Shown here in pieces: positions 52,301 to 63,342 of a stretch of 64,000 nucleotides of DNA. Numbering within the stretch: the stretch's first letter is position 1; each line of letters opens with the position of its first letter. Both the position numbers and the translations under genes were made by a program. The notes under the pieces were generated by a model. The model saw only the letters and a list, made by a program, of their open reading frames with translations. It had not been told where the DNA came from and did no database searches. The stretch is from Obelidium mucronatum (Eukaryota; Chytridiomycota; Chytridiomycetes; Chytridiales; Chytriomycetaceae). The stretch covers positions 1-64,000 of the forward strand of contig JAIVFH010000005.1 in the NCBI GenBank assembly GCA_025765595.1, given 5' to 3'.

Positions 52301-53683
52301 AAATCTTGAGGTGATGCCGAGCCTAAGGCTCCACTGGAAGAGTCTTCAAGCTCGGGGCATGACATAAACCTCGCAAACCGTTTCAAAGCTACGTTTGCTT
52401 CAATTAAACTCTGGGCCTTTTCAGGTAGTTCCATCATAGGGCCGCGAAGCAAACTAATCAAAGACAAGGCCGGAAAAATGATATCAGCAGTCAGTGGGTG
52501 TCCAAGTGCGGAATAAACACTGAAAGCGACAATGCACACAATCGCAGGAATCACATAAATCATTCCATAGAATGCAGCGGCGACACTAACTTCAATGAAA
52601 ATATTTCTGAGTTCTTCATCTCGATGATGTTGGATTTTGGAGATGAACGTGTCTTCCCAAGAGAACAGTTTTACAATCTTCATTCCAGTCAACATTTCGG
52701 TGGTTGCACGCACACGCAAATCAGAAGCTCGGGTTGCGAGGTCGTCGTACTTGAAGATAGCCTTCATGGCGTATGTCTGACTCGCCGAGATAACGATCAG
52801 CACAAGGATTCCAACGAGACCTCCAATTCCAAGGAGGTATATGATGAGAGCGCACATGACAGTCACTTGTAAGGGAACAAGCCAGAATGAATGGAATCCA
52901 TATCCAACCTTGGTTGCAGAAAGTTAACCTACATGTTTTAATTAATGACTAATGCCTCACCATTTCAATCTTTCCAGCATCGATTGATAACATATTCATA
53001 ATCTTTCCAGTAGAATATTCTTGCTTGGACACCGATGAAAGCAAGAGTGCTTTCCGAAAAACAGTCGAATACAAAATCGTCCTCATTCCCACACTGACTT
53101 TCGTTTCTACTTTTGTTCTCGAGTTGACGCAAAGTGTTGCGAGGATTTGACATATGAACATAAGACCACAGAACCAAAATGCTTTGGCTTTATCGCCAAC
53201 TGCTACTGAGACCAAGACTTGTTGCAAAATCATTGGAGAGGCGATAGAGAAACTTGTGCCCACCAGACCCCAAAGTGCCCCAGATATCAAGTGACTCTTG
53301 AATATATTGAATAGAGTGACCAAAGTTATGCCTCGCAGAGCAACTGGCAAGCCTTCGGGGATGGTGTTTCCATTCAACTGGACACCCGGGTTATTCACTG
53401 CCCATTCGGCTTTCGCCTCTTCGATCCGAGAAAACATCTTCTCGCCAAGACGCTGTGCTGCAAACTCTGGTTCCATGTCAAACAGATCCTGCATTCCTGA
53501 CAGTCAGTGATAGGAAGAGGGCTCAAGCCGACCACAAGCCAAACAAACCTCTGCCATCAACGGTCTCTTGGATGCAAGAACCATGAAAGAAGTCATCCAC
53601 TCCAGAACAAGTTTGCTCAAGACGTTCCCAGTCTCTTCCCCTGAGCGACCGCCTGTCGTGTGGCCGGATGCGGAAGCCTTCAT
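49304..53683 (-). CDS. ABC transporter, ABCC (MRP) family, copy 2
   Basis: Tandem paralogue of the 44761-49161 gene with the same TMD1-NBD1-TMD2-NBD2 order and intron positions. It starts [23 protein letters not shown]1 has Walker [10 protein letters not shown], signature LSGGQ (near 51750) and [17 protein letters not shown]2 is nearly the same as in copy 1, while the C-terminal ten residues ([15 protein letters not shown]) differ. The two proteins are similar along the whole length but clearly diverged in the TMDs. Extra bases in A/T runs near 51268 and 51878 break the frame in the linker and NBD1 and look like base-call errors. Start codon 53683 gives an N-terminus alignable to copy 1. Confidence 0.92.
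49413..50125 (-). repeat. Near-identical NBD2 tract shared with ABC copy 1
   Basis: Partner of 44873-45585, with one difference in 713 bp including an identical intron. Confidence 0.9.
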
Positions 53684-53783
53684 TCCGATAATTCTGAAGA
53701 TTATTTAATCCAAATTTCGAAGGTGGCGGCAAAGTGTTTTTTCGCTACCACGAATTCAAATAATGGCGCTATACTCTTGGCTG

Positions 53784-55055
53784 TTATTCTTCTGTTGCTC
53801 TCGCCAACCCCTCTTCAATTTGAGTAGAAAAGTAATGGAACACCTCGTCTGAAACGCTATTCCTGTAGAAAGTATCGATTGTGTCCAACAATATTCTAGC
53901 TAATTCATACAATCCCTCTGCCAGAAACCGGTTCATAAAAGTCACACAATCCCCCGATACATTCACTTTTTTCAAAAGAGATTTCAAAATATCCGCTCGA
54001 TTTTTCGAAACAATAATTTGGAATATCCTCCGCCCCAAATGACCAGTGGGTAAAACACGGTCATCCTCGAGCAAAAGATAAACAATGTCATCATGTCCGT
54101 GACGCAGCGCACTGGCTAATGCCGAGTTAGCCATGTCTGACGGATCCACTAAAGGACTAGTCAGTAAAAGCCGAACCACTTCAACACGGCCCTTTGTAGA
54201 GGAATCGCGAATGGCCTCGTTAAAGTTTGCGGCAAGGTCAACTCTCGCGTCTTGCATCAACAGCCGTACCACGTCCGTGTGTCCATTCCGGGCAGCAAGA
54301 ATCACAGCAGCATTTCCTTCATCAGAAGGATCCACTCTTGGGTCAGCCAATAATACTTTGACTATTTCATCCTTCCCAAAGGTACTAGCAGCTCTTATCG
54401 CGTAGTTTCCCTTTCCACTCGGATCAATCCTCGGATCTTGAAGCAACAAAAGGACCACTTCCATTTCCCCTGCTTCTGCTGAACACCGAATGGCATATTG
54501 GTTGTCATCCGCAGGATTAACCCGAGGATCTTTTATTAGCAGCTTGACAGCCTCCAAATATCCAGCACGACAAGACCATCGAAACAGACGATTTTTCTGG
54601 ACAGTGATGTTGAAGTATGGAGAGTGATACGCTAGAGTCGCGACGGTTTTTAAGGGCTGCGTGAGAGGCCATCTGCGAAACCACATCAAATTGTTTCCCA
54701 TATCTAGCTCGAGTGGAATCGTATGTACTTGTGGCCATTCATCTGATGCAAGGATTTCCCCATAGATGGCTGTTTGGTACGAAAGAGGAAAGGATTTCCA
54801 ACTGTTAAAGGTGACGCCAGTTGAATCCAGGAACTCCCATATCGAGTCACTACTACAGCAAGACCACTGTTTCTTGAAATGCCGTCGCGGAACTGTTGTG
54901 GAGAGCAGAAGCAGGCGAGCCAAGGGTTCTGCAGCGAGAGCAATGTTCAAGATAGTCACCGGGTCGAGGGGAGCTAAAGTAAGGATTTCTTGTATGATTT
55001 CAGGAGGGAGGACATCCCAAGCGCGCTGTAGTTTGCGAGTCTTTGCTAGCAGCAT
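53784..55055 (-). CDS. F-box-like/ankyrin repeat protein (DPRVDPS type), member 1
   Basis: Intact single-exon frame of 423 aa. The N-terminus resembles an F-box (LPPEIIQEILTLAPLDPVTI), followed by a family region with RRHF, SIWEFLD and FPLSYQTAIYGEI. From about residue 160 there are six or seven ankyrin-like repeats of 33-35 residues with a peculiar linker, D-x-R-V/I-D/N-P: KDPRVNPADDNQYAI, QDPRIDPSGKGNYAI, ADPRVDPSDEGNAAV. A helical C-terminus follows. Homologues lie at 57128-58452 and 63343 onward. By architecture it may be a ubiquitin-ligase adaptor with an ankyrin substrate-binding part. The start is 23 bp downstream of the stop of the carboxypeptidase gene. Confidence 0.85.
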   Translation of the reverse strand: MLLAKTRKLQRAWDVLPPEIIQEILTLAPLDPVTILNIALAAEPLARLLLLSTTVPRRHFKKQWSCCSSDSIWEFLDSTGVTFNSWKSFPLSYQTAIYGEILASDEWPQVHTIPLELDMGNNLMWFRRWPLTQPLKTVATLAYHSPYFNITVQKNRLFRWSCRAGYLEAVKLLIKDPRVNPADDNQYAIRCSAEAGEMEVVLLLLQDPRIDPSGKGNYAIRAASTFGKDEIVKVLLADPRVDPSDEGNAAVILAARNGHTDVVRLLMQDARVDLAANFNEAIRDSSTKGRVEVVRLLLTSPLVDPSDMANSALASALRHGHDDIVYLLLEDDRVLPTGHLGRRIFQIIVSKNRADILKSLLKKVNVSGDCVTFMNRFLAEGLYELARILLDTIDTFYRNSVSDEVFHYFSTQIEEGLARATEE

Positions 55056-55078
55056 GTTTTTTTATCAAAAAAATAATA

Positions 55079-57052
55079 TCAAAACACGTCTTGGTCTACG
55101 TTGCGCAACAAAGTGTAAAAGAAACCCGCTGATTGCACAAGGTCAATCACGCGGCATTTTTCGTCAACCGTATGGATATTATGGGAGTCGTGGTCACGCA
55201 GAGGTGTGAATCTGAAGATATGCTTGCTCAACTCGTGGAAGTAGCGTGTATCTAAACATTGAAATTCAAGAAATCAATGATGATTATGTTCCGATATGTA
55301 GACTCACCCGAATTTCCCGTGGGCAGCGATGGAGACACGTACAGATTCTCATCACCGCGAGGCATGCTATGACGAATCGTTCCAGCTACAAGTTGGAAAG
55401 GCTTCCCAGAAGTAGGTGTAATAGGAGCAGGTTCCAGAGAATCCGGCAACGTGGTTACACTCACGAGACCAGAAGAAGGTGGAACTACATTCAACGAAGT
55501 GGTAACCTTCCCATCACTCCCAACGATTACAGCATTCCCATCATGTGTAGTTTGAGAGAAGGTTAAATTATACTTTTTCGCCAGTGGTGCGACAATTTTT
55601 TGAATGCGAGATTCAGTGGCTGTCACAGATTCATCAGGGTGAATTCGATAATTTCCAATGGCGGTTGCAACTTCTGGCAATGCATTTACTTTCATCCCAC
55701 CGTTGATAATATCGATGGCTTGACTTGTCATCATGAGTGCCTTCCTTTTGATGTTTGGTATCAGTAAGTCAACCAGTTTCTGCTGGGTTTTCCTGTTTTT
55801 GTTGGAAAGCCCGGCATTCACGATTGCGTTTCTTAAAGCAGTATCCATATCGGGACTATCACAAAAAAAAAGGGATGAGTTATTCGTTTGAAAGAACTTC
55901 AACACAAACCCATGCTCTACTCCACATTGCAACTCATTAAACAAAGGGCTTGCCCCCAAATCCTTGTAAGAAATTCTTGGAAGGTATGGGTTATCTTCTA
56001 AAGCCTGACACAACTTTCGCCAAATATCCGATTGCCGTGTATGAGGTGGTGGGATCGAGGAATGTCCACCTGGTGTATGAACAGCGTACTCCACATCCAT
56101 ATATCCTCTTTCTCCAGTCGATAGTAAAGCGAATGAGGCGCCAAATTGTGATTCAATGGAACTTCCTTCGTCCAGGATGAATTCAATTCCATGATTCCCA
56201 AAACCTTTGGCAAGTAAATGGCGTGTAATTTCACCGGCACCCTGCCGTCCCGAAATTTCTTCGTCGAATCCAAATGCAATTATGATTGTGCGGTTGGGAT
56301 TATAGTTATTCGAAAGAAGGGTTTCAACGGCATCGAATCTGAATCCTTGGATCAGTCCCTCCAAAAGATTCCATAAAATAATACTATACATGCTGACAAT
56401 CTGAGCTTTAACGTCCGCAGAGCCGCGGCCCCATACAAATCCGTCAGAAACTCGGCCTTCAAAGGGTGGGAATGTCCACCTTCCCAAACTGCTGGCATCA
56501 ACTGGAACAGTATCCATATGAGCAGTCAACATGACCGGCTTTAAGCCAGCGTTATTTCCATACCAAGTATACACGAGCCCATAGTAGTTTACAACTTCCA
56601 ATGAGAGCGTTGAATGGCTGTTGGGCAGTTAGATCTGCGAAGTTGGATTCTTTGACTTACACTTGCGGCCAAGTCTTTTTCAAGTATTCGTGAATTTTCA
56701 ATATTCCTTGTCGGCGCGGATCATCGTTGCCTTGGTGTGGGTCTTTGGGAATTGACTTCATGTCATCAAAGGATTGCGAGTCGATTTGAACCAGGCCGGA
56801 TAGACGATGGGCTATTGCGGATGCGTAGGATTCATTCGAAATAGAGAATTGAGAGCGAAAGAGAGCATCCAGAGTTGGATTCGTTGGTGGGACCAAGGGA
56901 GGTGGTTGAACACAGACTGGCTCTCCTGAGACAGGAGGACTATCCAATGAAGATCCAGTGTGGAACGCGAGCAATCCTGTCAGCGACAGTGCTACTAGAA
57001 ATGCTGAGGCGGGGCTGTACTTTCTGAAGGTTGGAGTTTGTGATTTGGTCAT
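55079..57052 (-). CDS. CPS1: Vacuolar carboxypeptidase S (M20 family)
   Basis: Zinc metallopeptidase of the M20A family. Exons 56661-57052, 55308-56617 and 55079-55251 join in frame to about 624 aa, close to yeast Cps1 (576). A single hydrophobic segment near the N-terminus (SAFLVALSLTGLLAFHT) is the signal anchor expected for vacuolar sorting. Metal ligands are visible: His/Asp in MLTAHMDTVPVD, Asp in WGRGSADVKAQ, the Glu pair in FGFDEEISG, DEGSS, and the last His in HTVDEKC within exon 3. The dimerisation-domain block YRIHPDESVTATE is also seen. The C-terminal exon carries DTRYFHELSKHIFRFTP, diagnostic for CPS1. It frees amino acids from peptides in the vacuole. Confidence 0.95.
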
Positions 57053-57127
57053 TTATTGCGTGACTAGGTTTCTTTGATTAATGCGCTAAGGGCCTTTCCT
57101 AGCCCACTCTCACCAAGAGCATTCACT

Positions 57128-58452
57128 TCATGTCCAAGATACTGGAAGGAAAAGCCTTACCAAGCCAAATTGGCCACGGTTAAAAGCCTCCTGAATGATT
57201 TGACATCCATCACGTAACGGATCAACACAACCGCCATTAAGCAACGCTTCTACAACATCGGCGTTTTCAAGTTCAAGTGCAATCATGGCAAAATGGTGAT
57301 CCGGTTCTTCCATCATAACGCGTGGGTCGGCAAGTAACATATTCACCACCTCCACTTGTCCAGTTGTCACAGCAATCTCTAATGGTTCACCATCATTGAC
57401 CCATGGATTCACTCTGGGATCTTGTAGCAAGCAGCCTCACAATATCGGTAAACCCGCGTTCACATGCAACAACCAGGCAATAGTCCTCTTCTACACTGGG
57501 GATCAACATTTGGATCCTCAAGCAACATTCTCACGATTTCAGTTTCTCCTTCACAGCAAGAACTTCGTATCGCCTCCTGCTCATTCCCTCCCGCATTCAC
57601 ACGATGGATCCCTCAACAACAACGGTATAACCCCCATCCTTTTGTTTCGAACTGCCATAAGCAACGCAGCACTATCATCAGCCCCTGGATCAACATTACG
57701 CAACGAAAGCAGCCTCTCCACAACCCCAACATGCCCTTCCTGAGCCGCCAGAATAATACACAGATTCTCATGCGTAGACGCATCCACCCTCGGATCCCGC
57801 AACAAGCAGCTCCAAAATCTCGACATGTCCCTTGCGCAGACGCACATTCAATCGCATGGTTCCCATCATCCGATGGATCCACAAGCTCCTTCTCTAGAAA
57901 CCATTCCACAACTTCAACATGTCCGAGTCGACACGCCCAGCGGAAAGGCCTTGAGTTGTGGATTCGTGGGTTGAATATGTTGATGCTGCTTCTTGGTATT
58001 GTGTTGAAGAGGGTTTTCATTATCCGGAGAGCAGTCCTTGGATCAACGTTCCAGCGCTCGTTATCGAAGAAATCGAGTTCTTTGGATGGAGGCGTTGGGT
58101 GGTGTTGGTGTTCGCTTTGGTCAAAGCTGTCGGCGTGTTCCCATTTCTTTGAATGTGTAATCTCATTGTAGATTGCGGCTTTGTAAATGAAAGGGAAGGC
58201 GAGGAACCCTTGGTTTTTGATTTTTCGAGCATCCAAGAACTCCCAGATGGAGGGATATTTGAGGGATGGGCAATGGGCGTTGAGAATCGATAGGAAGTGG
58301 CGGCGTGCAAAGAAAAGGTCCAATAAGAGTGTTGATGCAAAGAGGTGTTTGGAAGCTAAAGCGACGGTGATTAGAGCTTGTGGTTCGAGCGGGAGCAGCA
58401 GAAGAATGGACTGGATGACTTCAGACGGCAAATGGTTGAGAGTTGTTGTCAT
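57128..58452 (-). CDS. F-box-like/ankyrin repeat protein (DPRVDPS type), member 2
   Basis: The N-terminal 190 residues are clean and parallel member 1: LPSEVIQSILLLLPLEPQAL, then RRHF, SIWEFLDARKI and FPFIYKAAIYNEI. Ankyrin units follow (GHVEVVEWFLEKELVDPSDDGNHAI, DPRVDASTHENLCIILAAQEGH, ADPRVMMEEPDHHFAM). Several single-base breaks between about 57420 and 57860 scatter the repeats over three frames. The last frame ends at 57128 with RLFLPVSWT. Given the pattern elsewhere these are probably sequence errors in repeat-like DNA, though a decaying copy is possible. Function as for member 1, by inference only. Confidence 0.75.
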
Positions 58453-58790
58453 TGTTTATCCCAGAAAAAAACATAACTTTTAAGCATGCTGTTTCAAAAG
58501 CTCGTTGAAACTAATTTGGCAAGTGTGTGTGAAACAGGTGAATGAATTTTAATTACTAAGCAGACTGTGTCTACATTCATTGCTTTTTTTTCCCCTCCTT
58601 TTTTTCCGTTCCTTGGTGCCGAGAACGTTTCACACGGCCAAAAAAAAAAAAAAAAAACTGGCTCAACTCCGCCGACAATAAGCGACAAACCGATCAAAGA
58701 AAACTGTGCATCATTCGCAAGACCAGCATCTACTCATCACCTACCCGCTCGCTTTTATCCGACCCCCTCTCCCCTCCCCACAGCCAACAA

Positions 58791-59410
58791 ATGACCCGCA
58801 AGAAAGCATCCCGTGAACTCTGGCTCCGCCCTATCCCATGCACCGCATGCAAGCGAGCCCGCAAGAAGTGCAGCTTAGGCCGCGAACCCGGCTGCTCCCG
58901 CTGCGTCAAAAACGGGTTCCCTTGCGAATATAGTTGTGCGCCGGTTCAGCACGATATGGTTGGATCCGCCATTGGATCCGCAAAACGATTGAAGCCCTCA
59001 GACAAAAGCTAGTCCTAGGAAGTCGTCAAAAAGGGAACTTGAGGTTTCAAGATGATCAAGTCAAGATGGAGCCGGATGAACTCGTGCCGTCGATGGGAGC
59101 TGACTCATGGCGGGTTGACTCATGGCCCGCAGTTACCCATTGCAACAGTGCCGTTTGCTCTCCCTCACTGTCAACTCCTTCCATGGATTCGTATGTCCTG
59201 GAGCAGAGCTTGCTTGATATGGTTTTCCCCACAGGATCAGAAACGTGTGCTGCCGATAACAGCAGTAGCGAATTTTTCCCGGACACAAGCACAAGCACCC
59301 CCACATTTGGTGATGGAACACTATCGGTGCTGGATCACTTGATGTACTCCTTTGAGCAGAACTTTTTACAGTTTGATGATCTCGCATCATCGTCGTTAAT
59401 TGAGGAGTAG
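58791..59410 (+). CDS. Short Zn(II)2Cys6 transcription factor, paralogue of 15499-16041
   Basis: The N-terminus MTRKKASRELWLRPIPC parallels the paralogue, and the zinc cluster is complete: CTACKRARKKC, then C-x2-C in GCSRC and a last Cys in GFPC. After the cluster the frame is broken twice (about 58996 and 59032, both in A runs). The remainder encodes DDQVKMEPDELVP, a Ser/Thr-rich section and an acidic-aromatic end (HLMYSFEQNFLQFDDL) like an activation domain. Expected length is near 205 aa. There is no fungal-specific middle domain. Confidence 0.8.
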
Positions 59411-59746
59411 GATCTTCCAGGTTTCTCTTTTTAGTTTTTTTTGTGAAAGTATCGCTCCCCACCATTCTATAATATCCCAGTTCATTTATTAATAATAAAT
59501 ATCCGAATATAACCCCTTATCGTCTAAATATCTTCAAGAAAAGTTGATTATCGATTGCAATACCGATCTGATCTGGAACAAAAAAATTCAATTAAGTAAC
59601 CACGACGACATTGACAAGACAATGAAATCAACCGGCTTTATTTTAAGTAAAAAAAACGAGCAGTATAATTCAGAGCATCCCCTTTTGGCTCTCTCCATCA
59701 TCCATTCAGTTGCATCCAGAAACAAGAATTTTCGTCCCCAAAGACC
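59411..59746. other. Convergent intergenic region
   Basis: AT-rich DNA between the zinc-cluster gene and the cellulase, with AATAAT/AATAAA-like signals near 59491. No gene is supported. Confidence 0.5.
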
Positions 59747-62004
59747 TCAAACCAACAAGGCAGTGGCAAGAGCAAGGTAAGCACCATGAGGAATCCACTG
59801 TTCACCCCATCTCCAATTCTGCGCCCAATCAGCCCCATGAGGATCCGGCTTGAACGCAATATCATTCTCATTCTCAAACCCACCCGTAATACCATTACAT
59901 ACACCACCGGGAGCGTTTGGAAACTGTGGCAAGTACTCTGGGTTTCTTCTGCCACGACCTTGAAGCATGCACATGTCGTACGGGTTCTTGCCAAGGACCC
60001 AGTCAATAGCGCTGACTTGGAAATTCTTCCATTGGGAGATCGTGTCGGCGTCGATTTCGGAGGAGAGGAGTTGGATTGCTTTTGCGGTTGCAGACGAGAG
60101 GGATCCGAGACGCGCGTTTTCTCCTTGCCACCAGTATCCAGATTCGTTCTCGTGTGGGAAAAAGAAGGCTGATTTGGTTATGAAGAAGAATGTCAATGGT
60201 GAATGAATGAATGAATCAATGAAACACTAGAAAAGAAACAAAGATCACCGCCTGCGGCGGTGTATGTGCCGCCTACGGCGGTATATCTGCCTTTGGCAGC
60301 AAGACATTGAGACTGCAAAAGAAATATCACCGCCTGTGGCGGTGACTGTACCGCCTACGGCGGTATGCATGCCTTCGGCATAAAAGAAAACACCACCTAC
60401 GGCGGTATACATGCCTTCGGCATGAAAGGCGATATACATGCCTTCGGCATAAAAGATATAAAACCAACCAGATTGAGCTACACCTCCAACAGCTTTCGTA
60501 TACTGTCTTGGATAACCAAAAGGATTATTCACCTCTTTTGAAATCAAAACCTCAAAATCAATAGATTTGCGAATAGGTAGCTTTGGCAACAGTAACCAAT
60601 TGCAAATCAACTTCAATTTCAGCATAACGAGCCAAAGCAATGACAGGAAGGACCAGCGTCAGAAGCATGAAAGAAAGGTCTCGCATCTGGATCGGAAGGA
60701 GCTTTTCCATTCGACATCCAAAAGTTTTTGAATTGGTCGTTGGAGACTTGGCAAGCAATGAGAGAAGCGGAACGGGATCTGGCAGCAGTCAGGTACTCTT
60801 CTTTTTGAGTGGCAGCATACAATTCCGAGGCAGCCAGAAGAGCAGCGTAATGGTCGATAATGTTTTCGATTCCGTCATTGAGGTAGCTAGTGTTTCGGCC
60901 CTCTTCTTCGAGGTGCTTGAAGCCCCGTTCGGCGGCAGCCAGGTATTCTGGCCCCGTGTAGTCCGCAGTAGAGTCGATAAAGTCGTTTGGCAGTGCACTC
61001 GCGCGCGCCAGGGCGGCGATGGTCAGACCGGCGCCCTGCCTGTAGGCGGCCTGCCACGTGGAGTGCTTGAGCCCCTTCTGGGTCGAGTACTCGCAGATCT
61101 CGCGCTGCTCGACGTCCTTGGACCACTTGTCGAACACAGGTCTGGTAGAAGTAGCCCTCCTTGTCCTGCATGCGCACCAGGAAGTCGCAGCCATACAGCG
61201 CCTCGTCGCGCAGCGGCACGACAAACGACTTCAGCCTGTCGGAGAGCCCCCTTGCTTCGAGGTGGCTTGCCGCGTCGAGCAGCGCCCAGGCCACGAGCGG
61301 GGTCTGCTGCGGGTTCATGAAGTTTGCGTACGACAGATGCGACAGGTACTTTGACGTGTCGCCGCTCGCGTCGAACCAGCCGCCGTGCACGTCGACGGCC
61401 TCGTCCGCGCGCGCCCCGCCGGCGAAGCGCACGCGGAAGTCCTTCTTGGCGAAGCGCCCGCTCGTGCGCTGCGAGCGCAGGTAGTGCACAATGTCCGGGA
61501 CCACCGCGTCCGCGACGAGCGCCGCGCCAATGTCGAAGCGCTCGCCAAGGACCTGCGCGCGTGGTTGTCGTTGTAATTGTCTTCGTTGTTGTCTTTGTTG
61601 TCCCGAGTTGCGCCGCTGTCCACGCTGCGCTCTTCAGCGACTGATGTCAGTCGGATGCGGAACCCAACGCCGCTGCCCGAGAACGACGAAAAGTCGCCCG
61701 GTCCACACAGACGGCGCCGTGCTCCACTCGGCCGTGGCGCCTGCGTACTCGAGCGTCCCGCTTTTGCCGTTTTATAAAGTGCACTGTCAGTCGTACTCCG
61801 CAACAAAGCCCTTCAATCACCCCCTTACGTGTGCACGGGCACTCCCGCCGGATCGAGCACTTCGAACTTGGTGAATCCTGCGTCTTTGGGCCCCGGAACA
61901 ACAAAGTGCTTGGGTCCGTTGCTGTCGAATCCAACATGGTTCAAGATGACTGCTGAGCGCTGTCCAGGTGATAGTTCAATAATGTATGGCTGTGGTTGTG
62001 CCAT
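59747..62004 (-). CDS. GH9 endoglucanase with CelD-type Ig-like N-domain
   Basis: Glycoside hydrolase family 9 enzyme, expected to cut beta-1,4-glucan. Residues about 17-100 form the Ig-like CelD_N domain (AVILNHVGFDSNGPKHFVV, then GDFSSFSGSGVGFRIRL). The catalytic domain has HGGWFDASGD (the Asp nucleophile-activating pair), NPQQTPLVAWALLDAA, SDAGLPVIALARYAE and NPFGYPRQY. Its end carries AIDWVLGKNPYDMCMLQG and WGEQWIPHG, where the acid Glu is expected. No signal peptide is visible after ATG 62004 (MAQPQPYIIELSPGQRSA), which is unusual for a cellulase. A 300 nt intron (60169-60468) contains nine palindromes. Breaks near 61698, 61558, 61138, 60651 and 60583 are single-base errors, mostly insertions. 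DNA between 60940 and 61700 is very GC-rich. Confidence 0.87.
60246..60450 (-). repeat. Cluster of nine intronic mini-hairpins
   Basis: Palindromes with 3-nt loops lie at 60246-60262 (CACCGCC stem), 60269-60281, 60287-60299, 60327-60345, 60349-60365, 60369-60381, 60392-60406 (one mismatch), 60411-60423 and 60438-60450. Stems are 5-8 bp. On the transcribed minus strand the loops read GCA, GTA, AAA, ACA, GTA, GAA, GTA, GAA and GAA. The cluster fills an intron whose splice sites and phase (60468 to 60169) are well supported. Confidence 0.92.
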
Positions 62005-62355
62005 GATGATTTTTTCTTGTTTTTCTGGATGAAATTGATTTCGCAGTGGTGGGGCTGGCTTGCCAAAAAAAAAATTTGAAAATTTTTCTTATGACACAGA
62101 ACCTGTCCCAGAAGTCCCCCAAAGTCCCCTGCCTTAATTAGCCCTCACTCCGATACTTACAGTGGCAGTAATTCATGAAGACATTTATCATCAATACTAT
62201 AGAGACATGTGTCTCGAATCGGATGCTTGCTGTTGAAGGAATCAGGCATTATTAATCAATGATGAGTCCATGACACACCCGTTTTTGTTTGACAAGATAG
62301 TATCACTTTCTCTATTCGCTCTTAAGTTGTTGCTGCCACCTGGTCTTGTATTCCT
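62005..62355. other. Divergent intergenic region
   Basis: Spacer between the cellulase and the LRR gene, with a run of nine A's near 62067. No gene or repeat is supported. Confidence 0.5.
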
Positions 62356-63232
62356 ATGAAAAGTTTTGATTGGTGCATGTTTTTTCTTTTTGATGACTTC
62401 CACTCAAGAGACCACCTACAGTCCGAAGATGATTCCAAGATGACACCGCCTCAAGAATCAAAAGAGCCTCTCACGCCGCTTTCTTTCCAAATTATATCTG
62501 AAATCCTGAGTTGGATCCCCCCAGAAAAGGTTCAACGATTTCGGCAGCTATCGAAACCATTCAACACACTCATGCTAGAATCAATCGACTTTGCCACCAA
62601 AAACATGAGCCGTGTTTTACAAACCCAAAACCAACAACACCAGCAACAAAGCTTTACTACGACACCGCGATTTTATGACCAAGCCTTCTTTCAAATCACA
62701 TCGGAATCCTATCAGACCGTTTACTGCCAACAGTATTTGAAACCTTTCAAAAGGATACAATGGCTCAACCTCGCAGCCAATCGGCAGATTCCAAATGCAA
62801 TTGATAATCTTGAGAATATCGAAACACTTTGTTTGAGTCATTGCCAACTAACGGGCGAGATTCCAACTGCGCTGACCAAACTACAAACACTCAAATATTT
62901 GGATCTTCGATGGAATCGCTTACAGGGCAGGATACCCACAGAATTCGCAAATCTGCTGCTTTTGAAAGAGCTTTGGTTGCTCCAAAATCAGCTTGATGGC
63001 GAGATACCCAAAGAACTTGGCACCTTGAAGCATCTTTCGGTACTTGCATTGAGTCATAATAAGTTGTCTGGTGGAATTCCAAAAGAGCTTGGCGCCTTGG
63101 AGAGTTTGGTTATACTTGTGTTTGGATGGGAATAACCTGGATTATCAATCTATACCACAGTCACTTTACACTTTGGCAAAGTTGAAGGGCCGCCACTTGA
63201 AGTCGAATGCAATTCAGTTGAAACCAAAATAG
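62356..63232 (+). CDS. F-box-like protein with plant-type leucine-rich repeats
   Basis: About 291 aa from ATG 62356, or about 263 from ATG 62440, which may be the better start. An F-box-like segment (PLSFQIISEILSWIPPEKVQRFRQLSKPFN) precedes about five LRRs of the plant-specific type, L-x-x-L-x-L-x-x-N-x-L-x-G-x-IP: LSHCQLTGEIPTALTKL, LRWNRLQGRIPTEFANL, LLQNQLDGEIPKELGTL, LSHNKLSGGIPKELGAL. An extra base near 63117 breaks the frame inside the last repeat, and the frame after it ends at TAG 63230. Such LRRs are common in chytrids without kinase domains. A role as ligase adaptor or cell-surface protein cannot be chosen, but no signal peptide is seen. Confidence 0.8.
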
Positions 63233-63342
63233 TCTCAGCAGACGATATTTACAAGTTGCACTTCATATTTCAACAGCAATAAATAGCATAAAAAAAAGCA
63301 ATACAAAAAAAAGAGCATAAATACAGATAAATACAGCAAATA

